Of a DNA stretch of 64,000 bases, positions 35,781-44,556 are shown in pieces. Made by a program: the position numbers and the translations under genes. The notes beneath the pieces were generated by a model. It saw nothing but the letters and a program-made list of their open reading frames with translations, did not search any database and had not been told where the DNA came from. Each line of letters begins with the position of its first letter. Position 1 is the first letter of the stretch. Source of the stretch: Gorillibacterium massiliense. Lineage in GTDB: Bacteria; Bacillota; Bacilli; Paenibacillales; NBRC-103111. The stretch covers positions 1-64,000 of the forward strand of contig NZ_CBQR020000096.1 of the NCBI RefSeq assembly GCF_000455485.1. The letters are read 5' to 3'.

Positions 35781-36740
35781 TCACAAAATTCCGCTTTCCG
35801 CGGGTACCGGCGTATCGGCCGCAATCCGATCCAGGATTTGCTCCGCCAAACCGCTGGCTGCACGGACATGATTCCGCAGCAAAATCCGATGTCCGAACAA
35901 TGGCTTCATCAGCACTTTGATATCGTCAGGCAGCACGTAATCCCGGCCACGCAATATTGCCAGCACTTGGGCGGCCTTAAGCATCGCCTGGCTTCCCCGA
36001 GGGCTGACACCGAGCAGCAAATCCGGGTGAGAGCGGGTCTTTTCGACAAGTTGAATCAGATAACGCAAAATATCATCGCTGACAGCCACCTTGGCGTAAC
36101 TTTCCTGTGCCTCGGCAAGCTCCTCTCTAGTCGCTACGGCGCCGATTTCCTCCAGCGGATTTTGCTCCTTGAACCGCTTCAAGAGTGTCACGCTTTCCTC
36201 CGTGCTGGGGTAGCCCATGGAAATTTTCAGCAAAAAGCGGTCGAGTTGAGCTTCAGGCAGCGGGAAGGTGCCTTGATTCTCCACCGGGTTCTGGGTAGCC
36301 AAAACGAGAAAAGGCGCCTCCAGCCTGCGGGTCTCACCGTCTACGCTGACCTGCCGCTCCTCCATGGCTTCCAGCAAGCTGGATTGGGTGCGGGGGGTCG
36401 CCCGGTTGATCTCATCCGCCAGCAGAATATGGGAGAACAGCGGCCCCGGGTGAAACTCGAATTCCCCACTTTTTTGGCTGTAAAAATTGATTCCGCTAAT
36501 ATCTGATGGCAGCAGGTCGGGAGTAAATTGCACGCGTTTGAAGGTACAGGAGAGGGAACGGGCGATAGACTTGGCCAGGAGTGTCTTGCCGGTACCCGGA
36601 ACGTCCTCAAGCAGCACATGGCCGCCGGCGATAAGCGAAATGAGAATAAGTTCAATTACATCGTCCTTGCCAACGATCACCTTGGCCACATTGCGGCGGA
36701 TTCGTTCCGCCAATTCGCGAATGTCCGTCATTTCCAACAA
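35781..36740 (-). CDS. MoxR-family AAA+ ATPase
   Basis: AAA+ chaperone-like ATPase, about 319 residues: Walker A GHVLLEDVPGTGKTLLAKSI, Walker B ILLADEINRATPRTQ, sensor 1 LATQNPVENQGTFPLPEAQLDRF and sensor 2 SPRGSQAMLKAAQ. It works with the DUF58 protein encoded next. The start is uncertain: TTG at 36738-36740 has GAGG six bases upstream; ATG at 36729-36731 and 36750-36752 are alternatives. The 395 bases upstream contain no convincing gene, only AT-rich sequence and the divergent rluA-type promoter. Confidence 0.9.
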   Translation of the reverse strand: MLEMTDIRELAERIRRNVAKVIVGKDDVIELILISLIAGGHVLLEDVPGTGKTLLAKSIARSLSCTFKRVQFTPDLLPSDISGINFYSQKSGEFEFHPGPLFSHILLADEINRATPRTQSSLLEAMEERQVSVDGETRRLEAPFLVLATQNPVENQGTFPLPEAQLDRFLLKISMGYPSTEESVTLLKRFKEQNPLEEIGAVATREELAEAQESYAKVAVSDDILRYLIQLVEKTRSHPDLLLGVSPRGSQAMLKAAQVLAILRGRDYVLPDDIKVLMKPLFGHRILLRNHVRAASGLAEQILDRIAADTPVPAESGIL

Positions 36741-37076
36741 AAGTCGCCTCATTTCAAAAGAAAGATAAATGGTCTTCCCATACATATAAGTTGAACTAAG
36801 GATTGCATCGGTTCGAACAGAGGAGCTGCGGACCATTTAGACTGACCGTCGCACGTTGTTACTAAATTTCTTGATTAGCACCTCTTTTTCAGCGGATAAA
36901 ATCCGAAAACAAAGGCGAACGCTAACGCTCCTGCAGTCCAAATGTCCTCCATTCCTCCTTTCGAACTTTACTCCGTCATAGTTCAACTTATTCAGTCCGT
37001 TATGGAAAAAGTGGATTACGCTTTCATCTTACCGTTTTCGGCAAAATCAATCTATCTTTTTTCGAATTGCACTCCC

Positions 37077-37105
37077 TTGTAAATCCGCTGGAAACTGAGT
37101 ATAGT
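37077..37105 (+). promoter_or_regulatory. Promoter of the pseudouridine synthase gene
   Basis: TTGTAA (37077-37082), 17 bases, TATAGT (37100-37105), followed by CCGGAGG and ATG. Confidence 0.6.
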
Positions 37106-37135
37106 TAGTACGACTAAATCCCGGAGGATGGAACC

Positions 37136-38059
37136 ATGCCTGAGAAACGCCGCCGCACTACCGTAAAACCGCCTGCCCCGCAAGACGCGGTCAAATCTTA
37201 TACCGTGACGGAACCCGTACAACTGTTGAATTTCCTGCTCGCAAAAATGTCCGGCAAAGGCCGCAATTCCGTGAAAGCGGTGCTGGCTCGTGGACAAGTA
37301 TCCGTTAACGGTCAGGCGACGACTGCTTACAACTTTCCACTAGTGCCGGGACAGACCGTTGCCATCAGCACCGAAAAAACAGAAGAAAAACCCCCTCTTA
37401 TGGGACTATCTATTATATATGAAGACGAAGCCATTCTCGTGGTGGATAAAGAAGCCGGACTGTTATCCGTTGCCTCACCTCAGGAAAATGAAATCACCGC
37501 TTACCGGCAGCTGACCGCCTATGTGCGCAGCGAGAATCCACAGAACCGCATCTTCGTCGTGCACCGTCTGGACCGGGATACCTCCGGTGTCATGATGTTT
37601 GCCAAGAGCGAAGAGGTTCAGCAAACCTTGCAGAACAACTGGCAGGATGCCGTAAAAGAACGCACCTATGTCGCTCTTGTGGAAGGCACGGTGCATAAGT
37701 CCGAAGGCACCATCAAATCCTGGCTGAAGGAAAGCAGCACGCTGAAAATGTACTCCAGTCCGCAGCCGGGGGATGGGCAGCTTGCCGTGACCAACTACAA
37801 GGTTATGCAGACGGGGAACGGCTTCAGCCTGCTTTCGGTCAACCTGGAAACGGGCAGAAAAAACCAGATTCGCGTCCACATGCAGGATATTGGCCATTCC
37901 GTTGCAGGCGATAAAAAATACGGCGCGAAATCAAAAGGGATCGGCCGTTTGGGTCTGCATGCCCGGCTGTTGGCTTTTACGCATCCGACAACCGGCAAAT
38001 TGATGCGCTTTGAATCCCCTGTTCCGCCCGTTTTCTATCGCTTCTTCAAGCAGCATTAA
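37136..38059 (+). CDS. RluA-family pseudouridine synthase
   Basis: 307 residues: N-terminal S4 RNA-binding domain (LLNFLLAKMSGKGRNSVKAVLARGQVSVNG), then the RluA catalytic domain with the aspartate motif VVHRLDRDTSGVMMFAK and the C-terminal GRKNQIRVHMQDIGH motif. It isomerises uridines in rRNA or tRNA; the exact target among RluD, YhcT and YjbO-like members cannot be told. It has its own promoter and a GGAGG site. Confidence 0.92.
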   Translation: MPEKRRRTTVKPPAPQDAVKSYTVTEPVQLLNFLLAKMSGKGRNSVKAVLARGQVSVNGQATTAYNFPLVPGQTVAISTEKTEEKPPLMGLSIIYEDEAILVVDKEAGLLSVASPQENEITAYRQLTAYVRSENPQNRIFVVHRLDRDTSGVMMFAKSEEVQQTLQNNWQDAVKERTYVALVEGTVHKSEGTIKSWLKESSTLKMYSSPQPGDGQLAVTNYKVMQTGNGFSLLSVNLETGRKNQIRVHMQDIGHSVAGDKKYGAKSKGIGRLGLHARLLAFTHPTTGKLMRFESPVPPVFYRFFKQH

Positions 38060-38090
38060 CCCTTGGAACCACAAGTAATCTGCTCACACG

Positions 38091-38132
38091 AAAAAGAGCC
38101 CGCCATCCTCGCTAGAGGAAAGCGGGTTCTTG
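38091..38132 (-). terminator. Terminator of the liv operon
   Basis: Minus-strand AAGAACCCGC and GCGGGCTCTT form a stem with an inner CCTC/GAGG, followed by TTTCG; it lies 21 bases past livK. Confidence 0.75.
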
Positions 38133-38152
38133 CTGCATTTCCGGATGAATGA

Positions 38153-39322
38153 TTACGGATTGATTTTGGTTTTGAAGGTTTGCACGCCATCTTTGTATTC
38201 CAGAACGACAGCGGATTTTACCGGGTCATGATTTTCGTTCAGCGTAATAGTGCCGGTAGCCAGCTTCAAATCTTTAGTGGAGGCCAACGCTTCCTTCAGC
38301 TTCTCGGAATCGGTGGAACCAGCGCGGGTGAGCGCGTCGGCCAACAGCTTGACGGCGTCATATCCAAGTGCAGCCAGTGCGTCCGGCAGCTCGTTGTTGT
38401 TGTCGGCTTTATACGCGGTAACAAAGTCGACGATTTCCTTGGAGCTGTCCGAAGCCGAGTAGTGGTTGGAGATGAAGGTGTTATTCAGCGCGTCCTTGCC
38501 GGCGATTTCCACCAGCTTCGGCGAATCCCAGCCGTCGCCGCCGAGAATCGGAATGGTGATGCCCAGCTCGCGAGCTTGCTTGACGATTTTACCGACTTCA
38601 TTGTAATAGCCGGGCACGTACAATACGTCCGGATTCTTTTCTTTGATCCGCGTCAGCACGGCTTTAAAGTCCGTATCGTTGACTTGGAAAGCTTCCTCGC
38701 CGACGATTTTGCCTCCGTTTTTCTCGAAGGTTTGTTTGAAGAATTTCTGTAGACCTTTGGAGTAGTCACTGGATGCATCGACATAGACAACCGCCGTTTT
38801 GGCTTTCAGATCATTGGATGAAAAGTTAGCCATTACTTCGCCTTGGAAAGGGTCAATGAAGCAGGCGCGGAAAATCCAATCGTTGACTTTTCCCGTCTTC
38901 TCATCGACAGTAACCTTCGGGTTTGTTGCGGATGTAGTGATCAGTGGAACTTTCTTCTCCATCGCCACTGGAACGGCTCCCATGGTATCCCCTGTGGTAA
39001 CCGGCCCGATCAAGGCTACGGCCCCGTCAGCAACCAGCTTTTGTGCGGCGCGGGTTGCTTCTTCCGATTTGGATGCGTTGTCCTGTTCCATAACTTCCAA
39101 CTGACGGCCAAGTACTCCGCCTGCCGCATTGATTTGCTTGACAGCGAGCTTGACACCTTTCATGGATGAACTTCCGAACGATGCGTTTGAACCCGTCATT
39201 TCAAAGTTAGCGCCAATCTTGATGTTCCCCTTGCCGTCATCCTTCTTGTCCTTGCCGCAGCCCGCCAGACTTACCGCAAGAACCGCAGCAAGCGCAAGTG
39301 CACCTAGCTTTCTCAGCTTCAT
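38153..39322 (-). CDS. livK: Branched-chain amino acid ABC transporter, substrate-binding lipoprotein
   Basis: Extracellular binding protein for leucine, isoleucine and valine or related amino acids, 389 residues. A lipoprotein signal (VSLAGC, Cys22) precedes a type I periplasmic-binding fold (KIGANFEMTGSNASFG ... GVKLAVKQINAAGGVLGRQLE). It is the last gene of the liv cluster, 33 bases after livF; a downstream position allows extra expression. The ligand is inferred from family and operon only. Confidence 0.92.
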   Translation of the reverse strand: MKLRKLGALALAAVLAVSLAGCGKDKKDDGKGNIKIGANFEMTGSNASFGSSSMKGVKLAVKQINAAGGVLGRQLEVMEQDNASKSEEATRAAQKLVADGAVALIGPVTTGDTMGAVPVAMEKKVPLITTSATNPKVTVDEKTGKVNDWIFRACFIDPFQGEVMANFSSNDLKAKTAVVYVDASSDYSKGLQKFFKQTFEKNGGKIVGEEAFQVNDTDFKAVLTRIKEKNPDVLYVPGYYNEVGKIVKQARELGITIPILGGDGWDSPKLVEIAGKDALNNTFISNHYSASDSSKEIVDFVTAYKADNNNELPDALAALGYDAVKLLADALTRAGSTDSEKLKEALASTKDLKLATGTITLNENHDPVKSAVVLEYKDGVQTFKTKINP

Positions 39323-39355
39323 GCAAACCCCTCCCGAGTCTCCATAGTTATAGTG

Positions 39356-40060
39356 TTAATGGCCCAAATAGGCCAGCTTAACCTCTTCCGCGTTGGCCAG
39401 TTCATCGGCCGCCCCGCTCAGAACAACCTTCCCCGTCTCCAACACATACGCCCGGTGCGCGATCTTCAGAGCTTGGCTGGCATTCTGCTCCACAAGCAGC
39501 ACAGTCGTACCCGATTCGTTGATTTCCTTCACCACGCGAAAAATCTCCTGAACCAGCATAGGGGCAAGGCCCATGGACGGCTCATCCAACAGCAGCAAGT
39601 TGGGCTTGCCCATCAACGCGCGGCCGATGGCGAGCATCTGCTGTTCACCGCCCGATAAAGTACCTGCATGCTGCTTCCTTCGCTCGGATAGGATGGGAAA
39701 CCGCTGGAATACGGCGTCCAGATCCTTTTTAATCGCTTCTTTATCCCTGCGCAGATACGCGCCTAAATCCAAATTTTCCTCCACGGTCATATTGGCAAAA
39801 ATCCGCCTGCCCTCCGGACAATGCAGCAGGCCGAGACTGACGATGGATTGGGCGGAAAGCCCGCCGATCGGCTTGCCCATAAAGCGGATATCGCCGTTTT
39901 TCGGCTTCAGGAGACCGGATACCGTCTTGAGCAGCGTGGATTTCCCCGCTCCGTTCGCTCCGATCAAGGTAACGATCTCCCCTTTGTTCACCTCAAGGGA
40001 AACGTTATGCAAAGCGTGAATCGATCCGTAAAAAACGTCGATATTCTGAATTTGCAGCAC
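39356..40060 (-). CDS. livF: Branched-chain amino acid ABC transporter ATPase LivF
   Basis: 234-residue ATPase: Walker A LIGANGAGKSTLLKT, signature LSGGEQQMLAIGRAL, Walker B LLLLDEPSMGL. GTG at 40058-40060 follows CAGGAGG and is 2 bases after the livG stop codon, so translation is coupled; the frame upstream to 40174 lies over livG. Confidence 0.94.
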   Translation of the reverse strand: MLQIQNIDVFYGSIHALHNVSLEVNKGEIVTLIGANGAGKSTLLKTVSGLLKPKNGDIRFMGKPIGGLSAQSIVSLGLLHCPEGRRIFANMTVEENLDLGAYLRRDKEAIKKDLDAVFQRFPILSERRKQHAGTLSGGEQQMLAIGRALMGKPNLLLLDEPSMGLAPMLVQEIFRVVKEINESGTTVLLVEQNASQALKIAHRAYVLETGKVVLSGAADELANAEEVKLAYLGH

Positions 40061-40062
40061 GA

Positions 40063-40842
40063 TTATGCCTCCTGTCCCAAATACGCTTGAATGACGCGGG
40101 GATTGGACCGGACCTCGTCCGGCGTCCCTTCGGCGATCAGCTTTCCTTGATCCAACACGTAGATTCGATCGCACACGCCCATAACGAGAGACATGTCATG
40201 CTCGATGAGTAATATCGATAATTGGAATTCCTCCCGCACCCAACGGATCAAATTCATCAGCTCGCGGGTTTCCTGGGGGTTCATACCGGCCGCCGGTTCA
40301 TCCAACAAAAGCAGCTTGGGCTGCGCTGCAAGCGCCCGTGCGATTTCCAAGCGCCGCTGTCCGCCGTAGCTTAAATTTTTGGCCAATTCGTTTCTTTGCT
40401 CGTCCAGTTTGAAGATTTTCAGCATGGCCAGCGCCTTGTCGGCAATTTCCTTCTCGCCGGCGCGGAAGCTGGGTAGACGGAACAAGGATGACCAAACGGA
40501 ATATTTGGCATGGCGGTTGTAGGCGATTTTCACGTTATCTGCAACGGTCATATTGCCGAACAAGCGGATGTTTTGAAAGGTGCGAGCTGCGCCTTTGTGA
40601 TTGATCTGATAGGGTTTCATTCCTCCCACCGACTCGCCATTCAGGATGATAGTTCCCTCAGATGGCTCATACACCCCAGTCAGTAGGTTAAACAGGGTGG
40701 TCTTTCCTGCGCCGTTCGGTCCGATGAGTCCGACTAACTCTCCAGTCCGAAGCCGCATGGAAACGTCGGTCAAGGCCCGGATACCGCCGAAATGCCGGCT
40801 GGCCTGACGGACATCAAGCAGAGCGTTTGCCGTAAGTGTCAT
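40063..40842 (-). CDS. livG: Branched-chain amino acid ABC transporter ATPase LivG
   Basis: 259-residue ATPase with Walker A IGPNGAGKTTLFNLL, signature LSYGGQRRLEIARAL and Walker B LLLLDEPAAGMNP. The C-terminal extension with LIAEGTPDEVRSNPRVIQAYLG is typical for LivG. It overlaps the end of livM by 29 bases. Confidence 0.95.
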   Translation of the reverse strand: MTLTANALLDVRQASRHFGGIRALTDVSMRLRTGELVGLIGPNGAGKTTLFNLLTGVYEPSEGTIILNGESVGGMKPYQINHKGAARTFQNIRLFGNMTVADNVKIAYNRHAKYSVWSSLFRLPSFRAGEKEIADKALAMLKIFKLDEQRNELAKNLSYGGQRRLEIARALAAQPKLLLLDEPAAGMNPQETRELMNLIRWVREEFQLSILLIEHDMSLVMGVCDRIYVLDQGKLIAEGTPDEVRSNPRVIQAYLGQEA

Positions 40843-41791
40843 GAGGAGCTCCCCCCTTCTTTTTAAAGAAGCTGAGCGTAAACTCTTTGGTTCCCATAAG
40901 GCCGCCGGGGCGGAAGATCATCATAAGCACCAGCAAGCTGGAATAAATGATCATGCGCAACTCTGGGAAATCTTGAAGGAACGTAAACAAGAGCGTCAGC
41001 ACGATGGCGCCGATAATGGCACCCGACGTACTGCCTAAGCCGCCTAAAACGACGATGACGAGAATTTCAAAGGATTTCATAAAGCCGAAGCTGGATGGAT
41101 TGATAACGTAGAAGTGATGAGCGGACAAGCCGCCGGCGATGCCGGCGAAAAAGGCGCCGATCATAAAGGCCATAACCTTGTAAAGCGTGGTGTTGATGCC
41201 CATCGCCTCTGCGGCGATTTCGTTTTCCCGGATGGCGATGCACGCCCTGCCATGCTTGGAGCGGACGAAGTTTTGAATCAGAATGACGGTCAACGCCGTG
41301 AAGATGAACAACCACGTCCAGTTGGTGAGGGTGGGAATGCCGCTAAACCCGGAGGCTCCCCCTACGTAATTAGAATTCAGAAGCACGATGCGAATAATTT
41401 CGCCGAATCCGAGAGTAGCGATAGCCAGATAATCTCCACGGAGACGAAGGGAAGGAATGCCGATCAACATCCCGCATAAAGCCGCTACGATCCCCCCAGC
41501 CACAAGAGCCAAAGGAAACGGCGTATTGAAGTTAACCGTTAATACAGCGGAGGTATAGGCACCGACTGACATGAATCCGGCGTGGCCGAGGGAAAACTGG
41601 CCGGTAAACCCGTTGATCAGGTTGAGGGAAACCGCCAATATCGTATTGATGGCGATTAGAAACAAGGTGGATTCGGCAACGTCATCCAATACTCCCGTGG
41701 AGAACATGATCTGGACAACGGCGTAAAAAACGATGGATAAGCCGAAAAACAGCAGGAAGCTTTTATTCATTTTCGCAAACATGGCCGCCAC
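40814..41791 (-). CDS. livM: Branched-chain amino acid ABC transporter permease LivM
   Basis: 325-residue permease with about nine membrane helices; the family core is FTGQFSLGHAGFMSVGAY, and the EAA-like region lies at GINTTLYKVMAFMIGAFFAGIAGGL. GTG at 41789-41791 abuts the livH stop codon; an ATG three codons later (41780-41782) has AGGTGG 5 bases upstream and is an equally good start. Confidence 0.94.
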   Translation of the reverse strand: MAAMFAKMNKSFLLFFGLSIVFYAVVQIMFSTGVLDDVAESTLFLIAINTILAVSLNLINGFTGQFSLGHAGFMSVGAYTSAVLTVNFNTPFPLALVAGGIVAALCGMLIGIPSLRLRGDYLAIATLGFGEIIRIVLLNSNYVGGASGFSGIPTLTNWTWLFIFTALTVILIQNFVRSKHGRACIAIRENEIAAEAMGINTTLYKVMAFMIGAFFAGIAGGLSAHHFYVINPSSFGFMKSFEILVIVVLGGLGSTSGAIIGAIVLTLLFTFLQDFPELRMIIYSSLLVLMMIFRPGGLMGTKEFTLSFFKKKGGAPHDTYGKRSA

Positions 41792-42691
41792 CTACACTTT
41801 CTCCCGGATGTTTTTGCCTAAAATACCCGATGGACGGAAAATGAGGATCAGGATCAGAACGGCAAAAGCAACACCGTCGCGCCACATGGAGAATCCATTA
41901 GCCGAAACCTCCGTCTCAATGGTTCCGAGCAGCAGCCCCCCGACCAGAGCGCCAGGGATGCTTCCGATTCCGCCTAATACGGCGGCAACGAAAGCCTTGA
42001 GACCAGGAACGATCCCCATAAGTGGATCAATGGAGCTGTACGTCATCCCGAAAATAACGCCTGCCGCCGCAGCCAAACTAGAGCCGATTGCGAAGGTTGC
42101 GGAGATGGTGCGGTCAACATTGATGCCCATCAACCTCGCAGCTTCCATATCGTAGGAAACGGCCCGCATAGCCTTGCCGGTTTTCGTATAGTGAACGATG
42201 AATACGAGAATCAGCATCAAAATGACGGTTGCGACCATGATCATCAACTGCTGTGAATCCATTTGGACTTTCCCGAAGAGGTGGTACGTGTGCTTGGAGA
42301 TGATTTCCGGGAAGCCTTTTGCCTGAGGCCCGACTAGATACATGAGCCCGTACTCCAGAAGGAAGGATATCCCCACCGCTGTGATCAGGACGGCTATGCG
42401 CGATGCGTTGCGCAAAGGTTTGTAGGCGAGCCGTTCAATAATGACACCGAGAGCAGCGCTGATGAGCATGGAAACAATAAGAGCTGTTAGAAACAAAGGA
42501 ACGGGAGGCAAAGCGCTGTCCAGAGTGTGTACCGTATACAGGCCAATGAACGATCCGACCATGAAGATATCCCCATGAGCGAAATTGATCAGCTTGATGA
42601 TGCCGTACACCATCGTATATCCCAATGCAATCAATGCGTAGATGCTGCCCACCGATATTCCGTTAATCAGTTGTTGGATATGATATTCCAT
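41792..42691 (-). CDS. livH: Branched-chain amino acid ABC transporter permease LivH
   Basis: 299-residue permease (MEYHIQQLINGISVGSIYAL start; GYTMVYGIIKLINFAHGD signature). First gene of the livHMGFK unit. ATG at 42689-42691 has AGGTGG upstream; the frame is open to 42994 but without protein-like sequence. Together with LivM it forms the transmembrane channel. Confidence 0.95.
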   Translation of the reverse strand: MEYHIQQLINGISVGSIYALIALGYTMVYGIIKLINFAHGDIFMVGSFIGLYTVHTLDSALPPVPLFLTALIVSMLISAALGVIIERLAYKPLRNASRIAVLITAVGISFLLEYGLMYLVGPQAKGFPEIISKHTYHLFGKVQMDSQQLMIMVATVILMLILVFIVHYTKTGKAMRAVSYDMEAARLMGINVDRTISATFAIGSSLAAAAGVIFGMTYSSIDPLMGIVPGLKAFVAAVLGGIGSIPGALVGGLLLGTIETEVSANGFSMWRDGVAFAVLILILIFRPSGILGKNIREKV

Positions 42692-43335
42692 CGGCCACCT
42701 CTTGGACTTGTAATAAAATGATGACGCCTTGCCAGTTAACACGACTCTTTTTCTTTTTGCCGATTCCCTTTTTCTGCACATTGAATAGTTATTGCTACAG
42801 CGCTTTGTCGTAATAAACCACTGGTTAATGTTATATATGGTAACATGATATGTATATATATTCCATAGAAATTTTTGTATAATATATGAAATAAATATAT
42901 ATAATTTCTGTTGTTTTGCCTTATCTGCAAAAATTACCGGACCATTTCCCGCGTCGTTATAAGAGAAGTTCGGATTTTGTTGGAATATGACCAACCCTGG
43001 TGAAACCCGGATAACATCGTCTTTTCTTGCGATTTATCAGGCTGCGCCCTACAGTTTGGATTGCTCAGTCATTAACGAGAGCCGGCCCCCATTGGAATCC
43101 GAAGACGTAAACAATTAATAATACAGGGCGATTTGAATAAATGTCAGGTTTAATGACTGAAAGCCCTTCCACTTCACGGAGTTTCCACCGAAAAGAGCGA
43201 CTAGCATGACATTAGGCTGTCAACGATGCCATTCACCATATTTTCACAGTTCACGATAATTTCACCGCTTCATCTTGTAAATTTTGGATTTTCCATTCAT
43301 CCAAGCGCATACTACCCCGGTACATATGCCACAAC
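42692..43335. promoter_or_regulatory. Divergent regulatory region between liv and ahb operons
   Basis: No gene is seen in about 640 bases. The liv side is very AT-rich and contains an inverted repeat, ATGTTA-n7-TAACAT (42828-42846). The ahb side has four TTCAC repeats and a weak promoter (listed separately). Confidence 0.5.
43232..43265 (+). promoter_or_regulatory. Four TTCAC direct repeats upstream of ahbC
   Basis: TTCAC begins at 43232, 43243, 43250 and 43261 (steps of 11, 7 and 11). The repeats lie 19 to 52 bases upstream of a candidate -35 (TTGGAT, 43284-43289; CATACT -10 at 43308-43313, spacer 18). TTCAC(A) is the complement of the TGTGAA core of ResD-type sites, suggesting redox control. 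Confidence 0.45.
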
Positions 43336-43356
43336 GTGCAGAAACGGGGGATTGAT

Positions 43357-44535
43357 TTGATCAACGTAACCAAGCTTCTAACAGGACTGGAAGCGGAGGG
43401 TGATCACTTGCGCTACGCGCCTCAAAACCAGTCTCGACATCACGGAGCCGCAGCGGGCATGGGTCCCGTCGTGGTATGGAACATGACCCGCTCCTGCAAC
43501 CTGAGCTGTCTGCATTGCTACGCGGAAGCTTGCAAGGAAAGAGACCCCGCCGAGCTTACTCTCGAGGAGTCCCTCCGATTCATTGACGATCTGTCGGCTT
43601 TTCGCGTGCCCGTACTGCTGTTTTCCGGCGGGGAGCCGCTGATGCACAAGGATCTTTTTCAACTGCTGGAATATGCCTCCTCAAAAGGCATCCGGCCGGT
43701 TGTATCCACCAACGGCACGCTCATCACACCAGCCGTTGCAAAACGCCTGAAGGACGCGGGCACCGGTTATGTCGGTGTCAGTATCGACGGCGTTGCCGAA
43801 GGAAACGACCGCTTTCGCGGCCAAACCGGAGCCTATGAACGGGCGATCACAGGAATCCGCAATTGCCTGGAGATCGGGCAAAAGGCAGGCTTGCGGTTCA
43901 CGATCAGCCGCCATACCTACAACGATTTGCCCAAAATTCTGGACCTGATCGAAGAAGAGTCCATCCCCCGGGCATGCTTCTACCACCTCGTCTACTCCGG
44001 ACGGGGACAGCAGCTGCAGCAAGAGGACGTCACCCGGAAAGAAGCCCGGAACGCCTTGGATCTTATCATCGCCAAAACCATGGAACTGCGTAAAAAAGAG
44101 CGATCCACCGAAATCCTCACGGTAGACAACCATGCCGACGGAGTCTATCTCTACAACTGGATGAAAGCGCGGGACGAGCATCAGGCCGCTCATGTGCTGG
44201 ATCTGCTGCGGAGAAACGGAGGCAACCGCTCGGGCAGCGCCATCGGCTGCGTGGATTGGCACGGCAATGTTTATCCGGACCAGTTTACCCGGGACGTGCG
44301 GCTCGGCAGCATCCGTGAACGTCCTTTTAGTGAAATATGGACGGATTTGAGCCATCCGGTAACCGCCGGCTTGCGGAACCGCAAGCCGCTTTTGAAAGGC
44401 CGCTGCAGTGAATGCGGCTGGCTGGACATATGCAACGGCAACTTTCGGGCGCGAGCCTCGGTGAGCGGAGATTTTTGGGCGTCCGATCCCTCCTGCTACC
44501 TGACAGACGGAGAGATCGGCTTGGTGAGAAATTAG
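43357..44535 (+). CDS. ahbC: AhbC/NirJ-type radical SAM protein (12,18-didecarboxysiroheme deacetylase)
   Basis: Removes the acetate groups of didecarboxysiroheme to give Fe-coproporphyrin III in the siroheme-dependent heme pathway, or the related step of heme d1 synthesis. The 392 residues begin MINVTKLLTGLEAEGDHLRYAP, have the cluster motif CNLSCLHCYA, and a C-terminal auxiliary-cluster region CSECGWLDICNGN. The start is TTG at 43357-43359 behind GGGGG; the next residues match the AhbC N-terminal pattern. First gene of ahbCDAB. Confidence 0.85.
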   Translation: MINVTKLLTGLEAEGDHLRYAPQNQSRHHGAAAGMGPVVVWNMTRSCNLSCLHCYAEACKERDPAELTLEESLRFIDDLSAFRVPVLLFSGGEPLMHKDLFQLLEYASSKGIRPVVSTNGTLITPAVAKRLKDAGTGYVGVSIDGVAEGNDRFRGQTGAYERAITGIRNCLEIGQKAGLRFTISRHTYNDLPKILDLIEEESIPRACFYHLVYSGRGQQLQQEDVTRKEARNALDLIIAKTMELRKKERSTEILTVDNHADGVYLYNWMKARDEHQAAHVLDLLRRNGGNRSGSAIGCVDWHGNVYPDQFTRDVRLGSIRERPFSEIWTDLSHPVTAGLRNRKPLLKGRCSECGWLDICNGNFRARASVSGDFWASDPSCYLTDGEIGLVRN

Positions 44536-44556
44536 CGGGGAAATGGAGGAATCCAC

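Noticed and set aside
37052-37297. 81-codon minus-strand frame upstream of the MoxR operon
   Set aside because: It overlaps the start of the pseudouridine synthase gene on the other strand and lacks start signals.
42692-43335. CodY box for the liv operon in the AT-rich spacer
   Set aside because: No acceptable match to AATTTTCWGAAAATT; only a short ATGTTA/TAACAT dyad is present.
43336-43356. ATG start of ahbC at 43336
   Set aside because: No ribosome site there; GGGGG directly precedes the TTG at 43357, which restores the usual AhbC N-terminus.
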